Below, piece after piece: positions 8,194-18,278 of a stretch of 64,000 nt of DNA. The first letter of the stretch is position 1. Every line of letters begins with the position of its first letter. The notes under the pieces were generated by a model. That model did no database searches, was not told the origin of the DNA, and was given only the letters and a program-made list of their open reading frames with translations. Both the position numbers and the translations under genes were made by a program. The stretch comes from Lachnospiraceae bacterium (GTDB lineage Bacteria; Bacillota; Clostridia; Lachnospirales; Lachnospiraceae): contig JAFQUB010000023.1 of the NCBI GenBank assembly GCA_017408735.1, forward strand, positions 107,053 to 171,052. Direction: 5' to 3'.

Positions 8194-10035
8194 TTATTCA
8201 TAACTAAGCCCTGTGCCATTATAATATACATATTTTTTCGCTACTCTTTCATACATACATACTTTACCTTCTTTATCCAATACCGGAATATAATCTCTTA
8301 CAAGAACTCCGTTATCATCCCAAATTTTAAAATAGTATATTTTGCCGCGTCCAGAACCGAATAATAGTTCATCATTTATTTCAAAATCCAGCTCAGGTCC
8401 TTCTCCTACAAAGTTTCCGTTAATGTACATTTTATTAAACTCCTTACGATATACCATCGGATAACCAACGATACTATCTGCTATTTTTTGATAATACCAT
8501 GAAAATCCAAAGTGTAGACCTGTGCCTGTTCCCTGTTTTAAATACACCTTATCCCCCCACCGAGTTTCATATCCTATAAATGTACCATATCCCTCTTTCT
8601 GGGTTAATTCCAATTTCATTTCCAAATTATATCTACTGTTCATTTTTAATCCCGATGAAAAATATTTCTTCGTATTTGAGCTTAATATTTCAATATAATT
8701 TAATTCTGTATATTCAGGCTCTGTTGGAGGTGCTGACGTCGGTGTTGCTGTCGGTGTTACCGTTGGCGTCAGTGTTACCGTTGGCGTCAGTGTCGGTGTT
8801 GCTGTTGGTGTTACCGTCGGTGTTACTGTTGGCGTTGCTGTCGGTGTTGCTGTTGGTGTTACCGTCGGTGTTGCTGTCGGTGTTACCGTTGGTGTTGCTG
8901 TCGGTGTTACCGTTGGTGTTGCTGTCGGTGTTACCGTTGGTGTTGCTGTCGGTGTTACCGTTGGTGTTGCTGTCGGTGTTACCGTCGGAGACACCAACAA
9001 GTCACCTTCTCCTTCTGAAACACTTTCTGAAATATTCAACATATACTTTGTTCCATTTTCTTTGTATACTAACACTCCATCTTCTATAGACTCTAGTTCT
9101 AAATTACTTCCGCAAACTACCACTTCATACGAATTGCCCTCAATATCATTTTTAACTATGGAACCATTTTCTTCATAATACCAATAGCCTTCATAATACA
9201 GCATATCCCCTACAACATCATGCACATACCAATCTGTATACTTTTCTGATTCAGATATCGTTCCTGTCCAACCCGTGTGGGCATTGGTGGTTGCATTTCT
9301 AAATTCATCATCATTTCTAATAAAAAAATTGTGTGAGGTTTCTCCCTTTACCAAAGACCTTGTATCGTCCCAGGTAGGATCAATATGATACCATTCGCCA
9401 TCTATTTTAACCGCAATCCACATATGTTCTTTATTTGATACCTCTTTGCATTCAATCCCTTCTTCTTCCAATAACAGATGTAACGCATCTTCATATCCGG
9501 TACAAATACCATACCCTAAACCAAGTGGTCCACCTGCCACGACACACAATCTTTGTGTATCGTTCTTGTAGAACGTATGTTTTACAATATAATCATGTAT
9601 GTACAATGTTTTTTCCATATCGCTCATATCATCATCTAAACCAGCTTGAATCACGTTTATAGACTGTAACATTTTAGTATATCTTTCCGCAAATCCATCA
9701 TCTGAATTTGTCCATCTTATTGTACTTATATAATTCCCATCTTTTGTCGTCTGAGTTGTTTGATTTACATAACACTTATAAACAATTTTGCATTCCTCTT
9801 TTATGATAGCCTCGCGAATATAATAATAATCCAAAAACGTCAAATTATACTGCCTTACATCATGTGTCGTCTGATCCCCCGTAAACAACATCGTTGCAAG
9901 TTCTTCCCTAAATGCCTGCAGCTGTTCTTCTGTTGCCGCATGTACTGGAATTACCGGTACTGCGCATGCCAGAACTGCCACCGCTACTGCTACACCTGTT
10001 ACCTTTTTTAAGAAATTTCTCCTTCTCCGCTTCAT
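8194..10035 (-). CDS. Secreted transglutaminase-like protein with Thr-Pro repeat linker and LamG-like C-terminus
   Basis: 613 residues. A signal peptide comes first ([11 protein letters not shown], hydrophobic stretch, cut near VHA at 33). Then there is a transglutaminase-like domain (about 60-240) with a visible Cys178 (GYGICTG), His204 (KEHMW), Asp219 ([10 protein letters not shown]) triad. About 20 PT[V/A]T units form a rigid linker, and a C-terminal beta-rich domain of about 170 residues resembles concanavalin/LamG folds. It probably acts on the cell surface as a protease, cross-linker or adhesin. The start was set at 10035, after GGGAGG and in front of the signal peptide; the longer frame runs back through a terminator and riboswitch. 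It is not the lasso B2, which is cytoplasmic and lies upstream. Confidence 0.8.
   Translation of the reverse strand: MKRRRRNFLKKVTGVAVAVAVLACAVPVIPVHAATEEQLQAFREELATMLFTGDQTTHDVRQYNLTFLDYYYIREAIIKEECKIVYKCYVNQTTQTTKDGNYISTIRWTNSDDGFAERYTKMLQSINVIQAGLDDDMSDMEKTLYIHDYIVKHTFYKNDTQRLCVVAGGPLGLGYGICTGYEDALHLLLEEEGIECKEVSNKEHMWIAVKIDGEWYHIDPTWDDTRSLVKGETSHNFFIRNDDEFRNATTNAHTGWTGTISESEKYTDWYVHDVVGDMLYYEGYWYYEENGSIVKNDIEGNSYEVVVCGSNLELESIEDGVLVYKENGTKYMLNISESVSEGEGDLLVSPTVTPTATPTVTPTATPTVTPTATPTVTPTATPTVTPTATPTVTPTATPTATPTVTPTVTPTATPTLTPTVTLTPTVTPTATPTSAPPTEPEYTELNYIEILSSNTKKYFSSGLKMNSRYNLEMKLELTQKEGYGTFIGYETRWGDKVYLKQGTGTGLHFGFSWYYQKIADSIVGYPMVYRKEFNKMYINGNFVGEGPELDFEINDELLFGSGRGKIYYFKIWDDNGVLVRDYIPVLDKEGKVCMYERVAKKYVYYNGTGLSYE
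8739..8990 (-). repeat. Tandem 12/24-bp repeat coding for PTVT/PTAT units
   Basis: About 20 near-identical 12-bp units, mostly alternating to form a 24-bp period, encode the Thr-Pro linker of the secreted protein. The near-identity at DNA level (GTTGCTGTCGGTGTTACC recurring) makes length change by slippage likely. Confidence 0.9.
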
Positions 10036-10146
10036 GTATAAGCCTCCCGTTCTGTTTACCACTAATTTTTCAATTAGTTTTTTCGTTAGTATTGCCACTA
10101 AAGTACTACTGACATGTGTTTCCGAGAACCTTATTAACATTATACA

Positions 10147-10200
10147 TAAAAAAAAGAATTGCCAATTTTTGCTTCTAAACAGCAAACAAATTGGCAATTC
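10147..10200 (-). terminator. Expression-platform terminator of the c-di-GMP riboswitch
   Basis: Arms of a long stem (10188-10200 with 10156-10168) plus an inner stem are followed by eight T on the - strand. The bases just upstream (GCAATTC, GATA loop, GAATTGC) can form a competing hairpin that takes up the 5' arm, so an antiterminator is available. Confidence 0.85.
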
Positions 10201-10220
10201 TATCGAATTGCATAATTCAT

Positions 10221-10298
10221 GGCAACCGGCTACCATAGCGTTCATCACGCCTAAGGTCCTCAGCTTTGCGTCCTTACGTTTCCATAAGTTTGCTATTG
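10221..10298 (-). ncRNA. Cyclic di-GMP-I (GEMM) riboswitch
   Basis: On the - strand the element has the hallmarks of the GEMM-I aptamer in order: GCAAAC at the 5' side, a stem closed by a GAAA tetraloop, the invariant GGACGCAAAGC, a second stem, and ATGGTAGCCGGTTGCC at the 3' side. It precedes a strong intrinsic terminator and lies about 190 bases upstream of the secreted transglutaminase-like gene. A -10 box TATAAT is present about 30 bp upstream. Known class members tie surface proteins and motility genes to c-di-GMP. Whether ligand turns this gene on or off cannot be read with certainty. Confidence 0.9.
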
Positions 10299-10376
10299 AC
10301 ATATCACGTTATTTACTTTAATTGCATTATAACGAAATATGCCAAAAACTTCCATGATGCTTTAGTACTATATTTC

Positions 10377-10826
10377 TTATTTTTTAAATTTCGCTACGAC
10401 TGCACATTCTGTGTCACCCTCGCCCGTAACACAATATTCACCACAACGCAGCCACGCATGTGCTCGCATTCCACCATCCTCTGTGGTACCTACTCCTAAA
10501 TAAATCGTGCATTCAATCCCTCTTTCATTTAGTAATTTCTGGGCTGTCATCGCCCGCACCATGCATTTACTTTCCCACGGCGTATGCTCCGCAATACGGT
10601 TCACATGCTTAGAAATCATTTTCGCCACATGATAGGTTTCTTTCGTTTCCTTAAAAGAAGATTCCTGACCTCGCTCTCCTAACATACTTTCTAGTTTTTC
10701 ATTATTTTTTTTATTTAAAATCAAAATGCACATTCTAAAATAAGCCGCATAAATATATGCCTTTACTGTCATTCCTTTTTCATCATTATACTTTATAAAA
10801 TCTCTCAAGCGCTTTACCACTTTCAT
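10377..10826 (-). CDS. Lasso peptide leader peptidase (transglutaminase-like, B2)
   Basis: 149 residues of the Transglut_core3 type (PF13471). The catalytic Cys88 lies in TPWESKCMVRA and His123 in MRAHAWLRCG, the usual B2 spacing. There is no signal peptide. B2 cuts the precursor leader, helped by B1, so that the cyclase can close the ring. It is the first cluster gene, separated from the cyclase by the riboswitch-controlled gene. B1 and B2 are thus at opposite ends of the cluster, unlike the common adjacent arrangement. The ATG at 10826 was chosen with GGGAG 8 bases upstream; GTG or TTG starts up to 5 codons earlier are possible. Confidence 0.82.
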   Translation of the reverse strand: MKVVKRLRDFIKYNDEKGMTVKAYIYAAYFRMCILILNKKNNEKLESMLGERGQESSFKETKETYHVAKMISKHVNRIAEHTPWESKCMVRAMTAQKLLNERGIECTIYLGVGTTEDGGMRAHAWLRCGEYCVTGEGDTECAVVAKFKK

Positions 10827-10937
10827 CACCTCTGCTCCCAAATTCTTCTGATTCTTATTTTACTATTCGCAGAAAGGCTTTGCAAGAGTTACGCTTCATC
10901 TTTTCTAAGTTTTTAAAGGCTTCACTCGTTTTGTATT

Positions 10938-12338
<1,401 letters not shown>

Positions 12339-12431
12339 CTAAAAGTATTCCAAAAACCAGAGATTTTATACCTGTCAAAAAAAGCTTTTGCCTGAAAGGA
12401 ATTTTTACAACTTATAAAAACAGCTCTTTCT

Positions 12432-13127
12432 TTATGGTAAATATATTACATTAAGATTCTGTATTTCCTCTAACTCTTTTCTTTTTTCATTTCGTGCCAA
12501 ATAAAATATTTTATTCGCAACAATATCGGCTGCTCTAACCAACAGCTTTGATTCTGAATTACAATATTCCAATTGAACATCCTTCATTTTCTTAAATATT
12601 GGTGGATAATATGTATCATACTTATAATTGTATGTTCCAAGCTTAAATTCCTGCTCCAACGCTTCTTTCAACTCGTATCTGCCATTAGTTGCAGTTGTAT
12701 GCTCGTCCACATAAAAATATAGCCTTTCAACTTCATCCGGATGAATGATTCCATCTTGGATAAGATTTTCAAACGCTCTTTTTACTGCAATCTTATATGC
12801 ATAATCAAGATAACGCTGTTTATCTTTCTTGCTCAGATATATTCTATCAAGCACGTCTTTTTCTCGAATAACAACTCCAAACTTATAACATCCATTTAAT
12901 GACCTGAATAGTTTCCCCTTTTCCTTATTGGTAATTTGTGTAGCCTTTAATTCATAACTAGTACCAACACCTTTATTTGCCCGGAGAATCTTTTCAACAC
13001 TGGAATACTTTCTTGACCAGTTTTCTTTATCTTCCGTTCCCAGAAGAATTAGTCCTCCAAAAACAAAATAATCATTGTGTTCTTTATCAAAAACCCCGGA
13101 CTCATCCGAATAAACATAAATATTCAT
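12432..13127 (-). CDS. DUF3800 domain protein
   Basis: 231 residues. The start MNIYVYSDESGVF (conserved D-E-S-G), the FVFGGLIL strand, the central YFYVDEHTT strand with its acidic pair, and the C-terminal LLVRAADIVANKIF match DUF3800, a family with an RNase H-like fold and a supposed nuclease function. DUF3800 genes are often mobile or defence-linked and are known to sit beside conserved RNA motifs. Here a small structured RNA with its own promoter and terminator lies immediately upstream (13164-13260). GAGG lies 9 bases before the ATG. The biochemical role is unknown. Confidence 0.85.
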   Translation of the reverse strand: MNIYVYSDESGVFDKEHNDYFVFGGLILLGTEDKENWSRKYSSVEKILRANKGVGTSYELKATQITNKEKGKLFRSLNGCYKFGVVIREKDVLDRIYLSKKDKQRYLDYAYKIAVKRAFENLIQDGIIHPDEVERLYFYVDEHTTATNGRYELKEALEQEFKLGTYNYKYDTYYPPIFKKMKDVQLEYCNSESKLLVRAADIVANKIFYLARNEKRKELEEIQNLNVIYLP

Positions 13128-13163
13128 AATAAAGTCCTCATTTCACATATAAAATTATAAACT

Positions 13164-13260
13164 AAAAAAGCCACCTAAACGGTGGCCCCATGATCGACGA
13201 TATTACATATCGCTTAAACGCTAATTCGATATCATGAGTATACAGCGTATCTCTACCTGC
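13164..13260 (-). ncRNA. Structured small RNA upstream of DUF3800 gene
   Basis: A promoter (13267-13295) predicts a start near 13260. The RNA contains a CGATAT/ATATCG hairpin, an enclosing CATGAT/ATCATG stem, and an ACGCT/AGCGT pairing that crosses it and could form a pseudoknot. It ends in a clean terminator stem GCCACC/GGTGGC (13170-13175 with 13181-13186) followed by six T. The ~97-nt transcript stops about 37 bases before the DUF3800 start codon. Published surveys report several DUF3800-associated RNA motifs; which one, if any, this matches could not be tested. Confidence 0.65.
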
Positions 13261-13266
13261 AACTAT

Positions 13267-13295
13267 ATTATATGCTATCGCGTTCAAAATTACAA
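13267..13295 (-). promoter_or_regulatory. Promoter of the DUF3800-linked RNA
   Basis: -35 TTGTAA (13290-13295), 17-bp spacer, -10 TATAAT (13267-13272). Confidence 0.65.
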
Positions 13296-13705
13296 TAAAA
13301 AAAATATAAACTTTTAATTAATTTCAAAATCTTGATTCGTAGTAGATTACTACTCACAAAATATGGCTGTTTATTTATCTTTATTCCCACTCTGTTTCAA
13401 ACTTAGTAGTTGAAACCGTAATATCTATGCTAATTTGCAACATACTATACCCTACCTCAATTTAACAACGTCCGATTCTTTGTATAGCTGACTACCATGG
13501 CATACGATTAGAACCTTTATCATAATATTTTCTAATTTCAAGATGTCAATATACACCACATTTTGCAATAGTATAGGCATTTATATATCATGATTCGCAC
13601 CATACAGCAACACATCCTTACGCAATTTTCAAATTGTAGACAGTTTAGGAAGCAGAGTACTCCTTTCTTTCCAAAAAAACGTATTTTGGGAAATGCAACA
13701 TAAAA
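13296..13705. other. Non-coding stretch between DUF3800 islet RNA and the DUF262 gene
   Basis: About 410 bases, very AT-rich, with no ORF having a ribosome site. It holds two small inverted repeats (near 13340-13354 and 13397-13417) and a weak CCAAAA/TTTTGG hairpin at 13672-13690 just past the DUF262 stop codon. No recognised element was seen. Confidence 0.6.
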
Positions 13706-16081
13706 CTACATATGTTCTTTATACCACTCAATCACAGCCTCTCTGTTAGAATCAAAAAACTGAGTAGAAATATAAATATCACAGCCATTAAAATTCAAAG
13801 CTTTTACCCTATATCGTTTTTGTGTAGAATTTCCCATATTATCACTTCTATCATTCGCTATTGCCGGATAATCAGTCGACTGAAACAAACATTTTGTATA
13901 CTCTTTTGTTTTAAGCTTTTCTATTTCTTCCAGAGTAATCTTAGATTTTGCAATTAAATCCTCAAGCAAATTATAAAATAATTTAGCAACTGGTATCAAT
14001 CCCTCCCCCCATGTAGCTTCATCATTAATGTCAAATGGAATTTCTGATAATAAAAAACTAAAATCCTCTACCTCCAAATTCATTTTTAAAAGTAAATCTT
14101 TAACAAAGGATATTATGTTGTTGGCAGATAGATTTGTTTCATAAAAAATACCACTATTTTCAACTTGCTTTGCTTTTCTCAATTGTCTGTCATCATTAGT
14201 AATATATACTCTAGTTGCATTAGGTATGGAATAATTTTTGACCGCTAAATCGCTTATCAAATCAGAATTCAGGTCATATGCCGTACCAACAAATTTTGTA
14301 AGCAAATCAACCCAACTTGACACCTTCGTATATTCCCCAACAAATAAAAATCCCCTTGGCTTAGTATCAGAAAAATCCATACCACTGTTAACACCGAAAA
14401 ATAATTCACTCTGTTCACTTACCTCGGAATGGATTTCAACATAGTCGAACTCATTAATTAACTTTTTTGATAATACCTTTGCTCTTTTTATAATTGTTTC
14501 TTCATTCCATCTTTCAGCAGATAAAACCTCTTTATTCAAAATATTTGCTTTCGAATTTTCCTTTATTATTCTCTTTTTTTCACTAAATGACTTTGTTCCC
14601 AATTCGCTATTATGCCCTGTAATAGTTAAATTTCCCAATGTATGTAAATAAACTTCATATACGCTACTATAATTTATCCCTACTTCTTTTTTCCATACTA
14701 CTGCATTTTCTTTTTGTGGTAGTATATGTTCAATCGTTAAGTTACTTATATCTATATGCTCTTTCGTAGAATTTTCTATCACAGAGAGAACATATTTACA
14801 AATAGGTTTTTTATAAAGTGGTTTATATATGAGGGCATCTTCAAATTCCTTATCTGTAGGCATACGATCATTTGCTCTCAGATCATTTAGAAATATTACA
14901 AACTTTTCATAATAATTATCATATTTTCCATCTACAACTCTATCATACATAGATTTCATAAACTTAGATAAATTCTTACTATTCTCACATATTGTTATTC
15001 TAACAAGATATGTAAGCATATAATCTAACACCTTACAAAGTGTCGTTTCATTAATATTTTCATTCTCATAATCATTAAATATCCTAAAAAGCAGCGGAAG
15101 AATTGTTGTTTGCTTTATGGAATAAAAGGCACTTAAATATCTAGAAATTTCATCTTTATAAAACTTATTTTCTCCAATAAACGCACCATAATATTTTGAG
15201 GTTTTTTTAAGTTCTATTAATACATCTTCATGACTCAAATTATTTTCTTCACAATGCTCTTTAAATAAACGATATGCATTTTTACTATTCACGGATTTAT
15301 TAATCTGTGAATTCAAAAAATTAATGACAAAATCTCCCAAATTACGATAACCAACATTTTTTTCTATTTCCAACCAATATTCCACATATAACTCATCTTG
15401 CCTTTTATCATCCATAAGCAAATAATTTCTAATCAAATCTGCAAGACTTAATTCTAATCCCGTTGAATTTATAGATTCAAAAATCTTTTGTGGTTCATCT
15501 CCTTGAAGCTTATCCAAAATTATCTCAACAACTTCTAACTTCTTAATACCATTAAGAATATCATTCAATTCCACTCCTTCTGCCACAGTAGCTTCTATCA
15601 AATTCTTAAAAACAATATAATTCTTATATACGTTAGAATTTCTGTCCATACTATCTACTTTATCTTTAATCAGAAGCATAAGCTGCTCGTTATCTGATTT
15701 TACTGGCTTAAGCTTTATTTTGAATTTTTCATCACAATGCCTATTAAACATTACCTCTTCAATTTCACTTTCAATGCGAACTGAAATACCTTTTGAAGCA
15801 TCATAAATTGCTTTTAAAAGAATGTACATTGTAGTAATTCTTTGTTGCCCATCAATAATTAATACTTCATTCAATCCACTACCACCATTTATATCATCAA
15901 TATATACGATTGTTCCTGTAAAATGTTGACAATTTCTTGCACTAGCATTCATAATATCAAAAAATAATTTCTCGCATTGAAGATTCGACCAATCATAATT
16001 TCTTTGATACACAGGTACCTTAAATACTCTTTTGTTTTTCTCAAGAACATCTGAAAATAACCACATTCTACTAGCTTTCAT
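13706..16081 (-). CDS. DUF262/DUF1524 protein, GmrSD-like restriction enzyme
   Basis: 791 residues. The N-terminal DUF262 (GmrS-like, ParB/sulfiredoxin fold) shows FKVPVYQRNYDW at about 22-33 and LIIDGQQRITT (DGQQR core) at about 74-84. The middle part has a DUF1524 His-Asn nuclease motif, LTIEHILPQ and HTLGNLTITGHNSELG, at about 450-500. A further C-terminal region of about 250 residues has no family I recognise with certainty. GmrSD-type enzymes cut modified phage DNA. The gene shares the islet with the DUF3800 gene and a small RNA, which supports a defence role. AAAGGAG lies 6 bp before the ATG. Confidence 0.85.
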   Translation of the reverse strand: MKASRMWLFSDVLEKNKRVFKVPVYQRNYDWSNLQCEKLFFDIMNASARNCQHFTGTIVYIDDINGGSGLNEVLIIDGQQRITTMYILLKAIYDASKGISVRIESEIEEVMFNRHCDEKFKIKLKPVKSDNEQLMLLIKDKVDSMDRNSNVYKNYIVFKNLIEATVAEGVELNDILNGIKKLEVVEIILDKLQGDEPQKIFESINSTGLELSLADLIRNYLLMDDKRQDELYVEYWLEIEKNVGYRNLGDFVINFLNSQINKSVNSKNAYRLFKEHCEENNLSHEDVLIELKKTSKYYGAFIGENKFYKDEISRYLSAFYSIKQTTILPLLFRIFNDYENENINETTLCKVLDYMLTYLVRITICENSKNLSKFMKSMYDRVVDGKYDNYYEKFVIFLNDLRANDRMPTDKEFEDALIYKPLYKKPICKYVLSVIENSTKEHIDISNLTIEHILPQKENAVVWKKEVGINYSSVYEVYLHTLGNLTITGHNSELGTKSFSEKKRIIKENSKANILNKEVLSAERWNEETIIKRAKVLSKKLINEFDYVEIHSEVSEQSELFFGVNSGMDFSDTKPRGFLFVGEYTKVSSWVDLLTKFVGTAYDLNSDLISDLAVKNYSIPNATRVYITNDDRQLRKAKQVENSGIFYETNLSANNIISFVKDLLLKMNLEVEDFSFLLSEIPFDINDEATWGEGLIPVAKLFYNLLEDLIAKSKITLEEIEKLKTKEYTKCLFQSTDYPAIANDRSDNMGNSTQKRYRVKALNFNGCDIYISTQFFDSNREAVIEWYKEHM

Positions 16082-16252
16082 AACCTTCTCCTTTTCTCTT
16101 CTGACTAAATATACTATTTCTAATATTCACAGCCACATAATTTGCATTCTATTTTTATTTTACCTCCAGTACTCTATTAAAACAATAAAAAGAATAGACC
16201 AACTGAATTACTTCAGTCAGCCTTAATCTCTAACTCTTATCCAATCTTAAAC

Positions 16253-16372
16253 CTATTCTATTTCATCGCCTTTTCTTCCCCGTACACCTTCTTGCAGCTC
16301 TCCATTCTCATTAATACAAAAAAATTCTGTATAGCCCTCAAGTATATAATAAACGCAAAGACAATACCCCAT
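16253..16372 (-). CDS. Small hypothetical protein, 39 residues
   Basis: The frame starts at an ATG with GGGAGGAG 9 bases upstream and codes MGYCLCVYYILEGYTEFFCI followed by a charged tail ending in KGDEIE. It lies in the 420-bp gap between the acyl ligase and the DUF262 gene. There is no family match I know. It could be a chance ORF; the ribosome site is the main support. Confidence 0.35.
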   Translation of the reverse strand: MGYCLCVYYILEGYTEFFCINENGELQEGVRGRKGDEIE

Positions 16373-16501
16373 TATCGTGTTCTCCTCCCTCTTATGTTCA
16401 AAGAAACACCACATATGGAAATCGTCGCTGAACTTGACCTTACAAAAAACAGTCACATACCTATCAAAAATGAGGCTTTAAGGCAAAATCCCCTTATATT
16501 T

Positions 16502-18010
16502 TTAATATCTTTTTATTTTTTTAGAAGGTGTTTTTTCAAATTCTGTTTCTCTTACAATTAAACTGTAAATCTTCTTGTAGGATGGTGCTCCCTGATTGTA
16601 AGTATCAATCAGTTGCTGTAACACAGCCTTAATATCACAAACACCTGTTTTTTCTGCATATTCCATATCCGGGAAAATTTCCGCTTCAATCACGCTGTTC
16701 TTTTCTCTTACCAGAATTTCCTGTACAATGCGTTCACTGCCAATTTTGTTTTCCAGTTCTTCCGGTGATACATTTTCACCATTTTTTGTAATGATAAGAT
16801 TTTTCTTTCTTCCTGTTAAATAAATAAATCCCTCTTCATCAACATAGCCTAAATCACCGGTCAGCAACCAGCCGTCTTTTAAAGCTTCTTCTGTCTTGTC
16901 AGGCATCTGATAATACCCCATCATTACACTACTCCCGCGAACCCACAATTCGTTATCCACTACCTTAGCTTCGCAGTTTGGCAATAACTGTCCTACGGAA
17001 TCTTTTTTAATATTCCAACTCACCGTCGCACTGATAACCGGCGCACACTCTGTCATACCGTAGCCTTGCAACACAGAAACACCATATTTAGCAAACAAAT
17101 CAATATAATCCGGATTCAAATACGCACCGCCACTGTAAATGGTATGGAACTGCTCGCCAAACACTTCTCTTTTTACAATTTCCGGCGGAAGTCCTGCTGC
17201 TTCTTCCAATTTCTTTGCCATGGTTTCAATCATTAATGGTACCATCAAAATAATGTTTGGCTGAAACAATTTAATATTTTTTGCCACACGAATCAGGGAA
17301 TCATTGAGGCAGATAACGCTTCCCAAAGAAATTCCCTTTAAAATATCCATACTCAGACAATAAGCATGGTGAATCGGAAGCACACTTAAAATCACGCTTC
17401 TTTCCGGTATCTTCATATCAAGACAAGTGGCATTTTCTGCAAGATTTCTCTGTGTCAGCATAACACCCTTGCTTTTTCCCGTGGTACCTGAAGTGAACAT
17501 AATGGTACAAAGCTTATCCGGCTCTATCTCACATTCAAATTCAAATGGCTGTTCATTTACCGCCTGCCAGAAGGATACTATATTTTCATCACTTACTTCC
17601 TTTTGCATAGAAATTAAATGCTTTAATTTCGGACAACGTTCTTTTACTACGGCCATCACATCTGCGCGCATTTCATCTAACACAAGCACCGTTGCATCTG
17701 CACGGTCAACTAATTCACACAATTCTTCTGCCGGAAGAGCAACATCTAACGGTACTGCCACACTTCCACTATTTACAGTTCCCAAATAGGATACAATCCA
17801 TGGGTAGGAACTCATTCCCACCATAGCGATGTGATTTCCTTTTTCTCCTAATGCTTTTAACAGATTGGAAAAACGTTCACTATCCTGCTTTAATTGAGTA
17901 TATGTTTTTGTTTCAATTTTATCTTTTCCTACTTTATAACGAACGGCATCGCCATCTCCATATTTTGCTTCTGTGGTTACCAGCATTTCCCTAATTGTAC
18001 TGTACATCAT
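16502..18010 (-). CDS. AMP-dependent acyl ligase
   Basis: 502 residues of the ANL superfamily. Core motifs are TIMFTSGTTGKSKGVM (P-loop-like A3), LQGYGMTECAP (A5), LTGDLGYVDEEGFIYLTGRKK (A7-A8) and the C-terminal KTPSKKIKRY with the catalytic Lys. It should activate a carboxylic acid as an acyl-AMP and load it on the carrier protein encoded just upstream. The ATG at 18010 has GGGGAG 8 bases upstream; the longer TTG start overlaps that site. The substrate is not predictable. It is the last gene of the TetR-controlled set. Confidence 0.92.
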   Translation of the reverse strand: MMYSTIREMLVTTEAKYGDGDAVRYKVGKDKIETKTYTQLKQDSERFSNLLKALGEKGNHIAMVGMSSYPWIVSYLGTVNSGSVAVPLDVALPAEELCELVDRADATVLVLDEMRADVMAVVKERCPKLKHLISMQKEVSDENIVSFWQAVNEQPFEFECEIEPDKLCTIMFTSGTTGKSKGVMLTQRNLAENATCLDMKIPERSVILSVLPIHHAYCLSMDILKGISLGSVICLNDSLIRVAKNIKLFQPNIILMVPLMIETMAKKLEEAAGLPPEIVKREVFGEQFHTIYSGGAYLNPDYIDLFAKYGVSVLQGYGMTECAPVISATVSWNIKKDSVGQLLPNCEAKVVDNELWVRGSSVMMGYYQMPDKTEEALKDGWLLTGDLGYVDEEGFIYLTGRKKNLIITKNGENVSPEELENKIGSERIVQEILVREKNSVIEAEIFPDMEYAEKTGVCDIKAVLQQLIDTYNQGAPSYKKIYSLIVRETEFEKTPSKKIKRY

Positions 18011-18028
18011 TATTATTCTCCCCTTCAA

Positions 18029-18256
18029 TTAACCCTTAAGTTTTTCTAAATACGCTGTAGCTTCGCCTACTGTACGAATGTTTGCAGCTTCCTGCTGGTC
18101 GATTTCAATATCCAATTCATCTTCTAATTCACCTAACATACTCATAAAATCAAAGGATGTAAACCCTAAATCCTCCATGAATCTTGATTCCGGATGAATA
18201 TCCTTTCCTTCTACTTCCACATAATTACCAATTACTTCAACTAATTTTTCAAACAT
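18029..18256 (-). CDS. Acyl/peptidyl carrier protein
   Basis: 75 residues, acidic and all-helical. The phosphopantetheine site is in DLGFTSFDFMSM, with the Ser at about 34 replacing the usual DSL triplet by TSF. The gene lies between the condensation-like enzyme and the ligase. It is separate from the fatty-acid synthesis acpP, whose neighbours (fab genes) are absent. It should carry the activated acyl group to the condensation-like enzyme. Confidence 0.9.
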   Translation of the reverse strand: MFEKLVEVIGNYVEVEGKDIHPESRFMEDLGFTSFDFMSMLGELEDELDIEIDQQEAANIRTVGEATAYLEKLKG

Positions 18257-18278
18257 TTTTTCTCCTCATTTCTATGTA

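Noticed and set aside
8580..9089. A 169-residue + strand ORF rich in Leu, Ser and Val
   Set aside because: It is the mirror of the Thr-Pro repeat of the - strand gene; no ribosome site and low-complexity composition.
8194..10035. The secreted transglutaminase-like protein as the lasso leader peptidase
   Set aside because: It has a signal peptide, repeat linker and outer domain, and its own riboswitch and terminator. The cytoplasmic 149-residue protein at 10377-10826 fits B2 much better.
10036..10302. The N-terminal extension of the secreted protein's reading frame
   Set aside because: It runs through the intrinsic terminator and the c-di-GMP aptamer; the ATG at 10035 has GGGAGG and a perfect signal peptide behind it.
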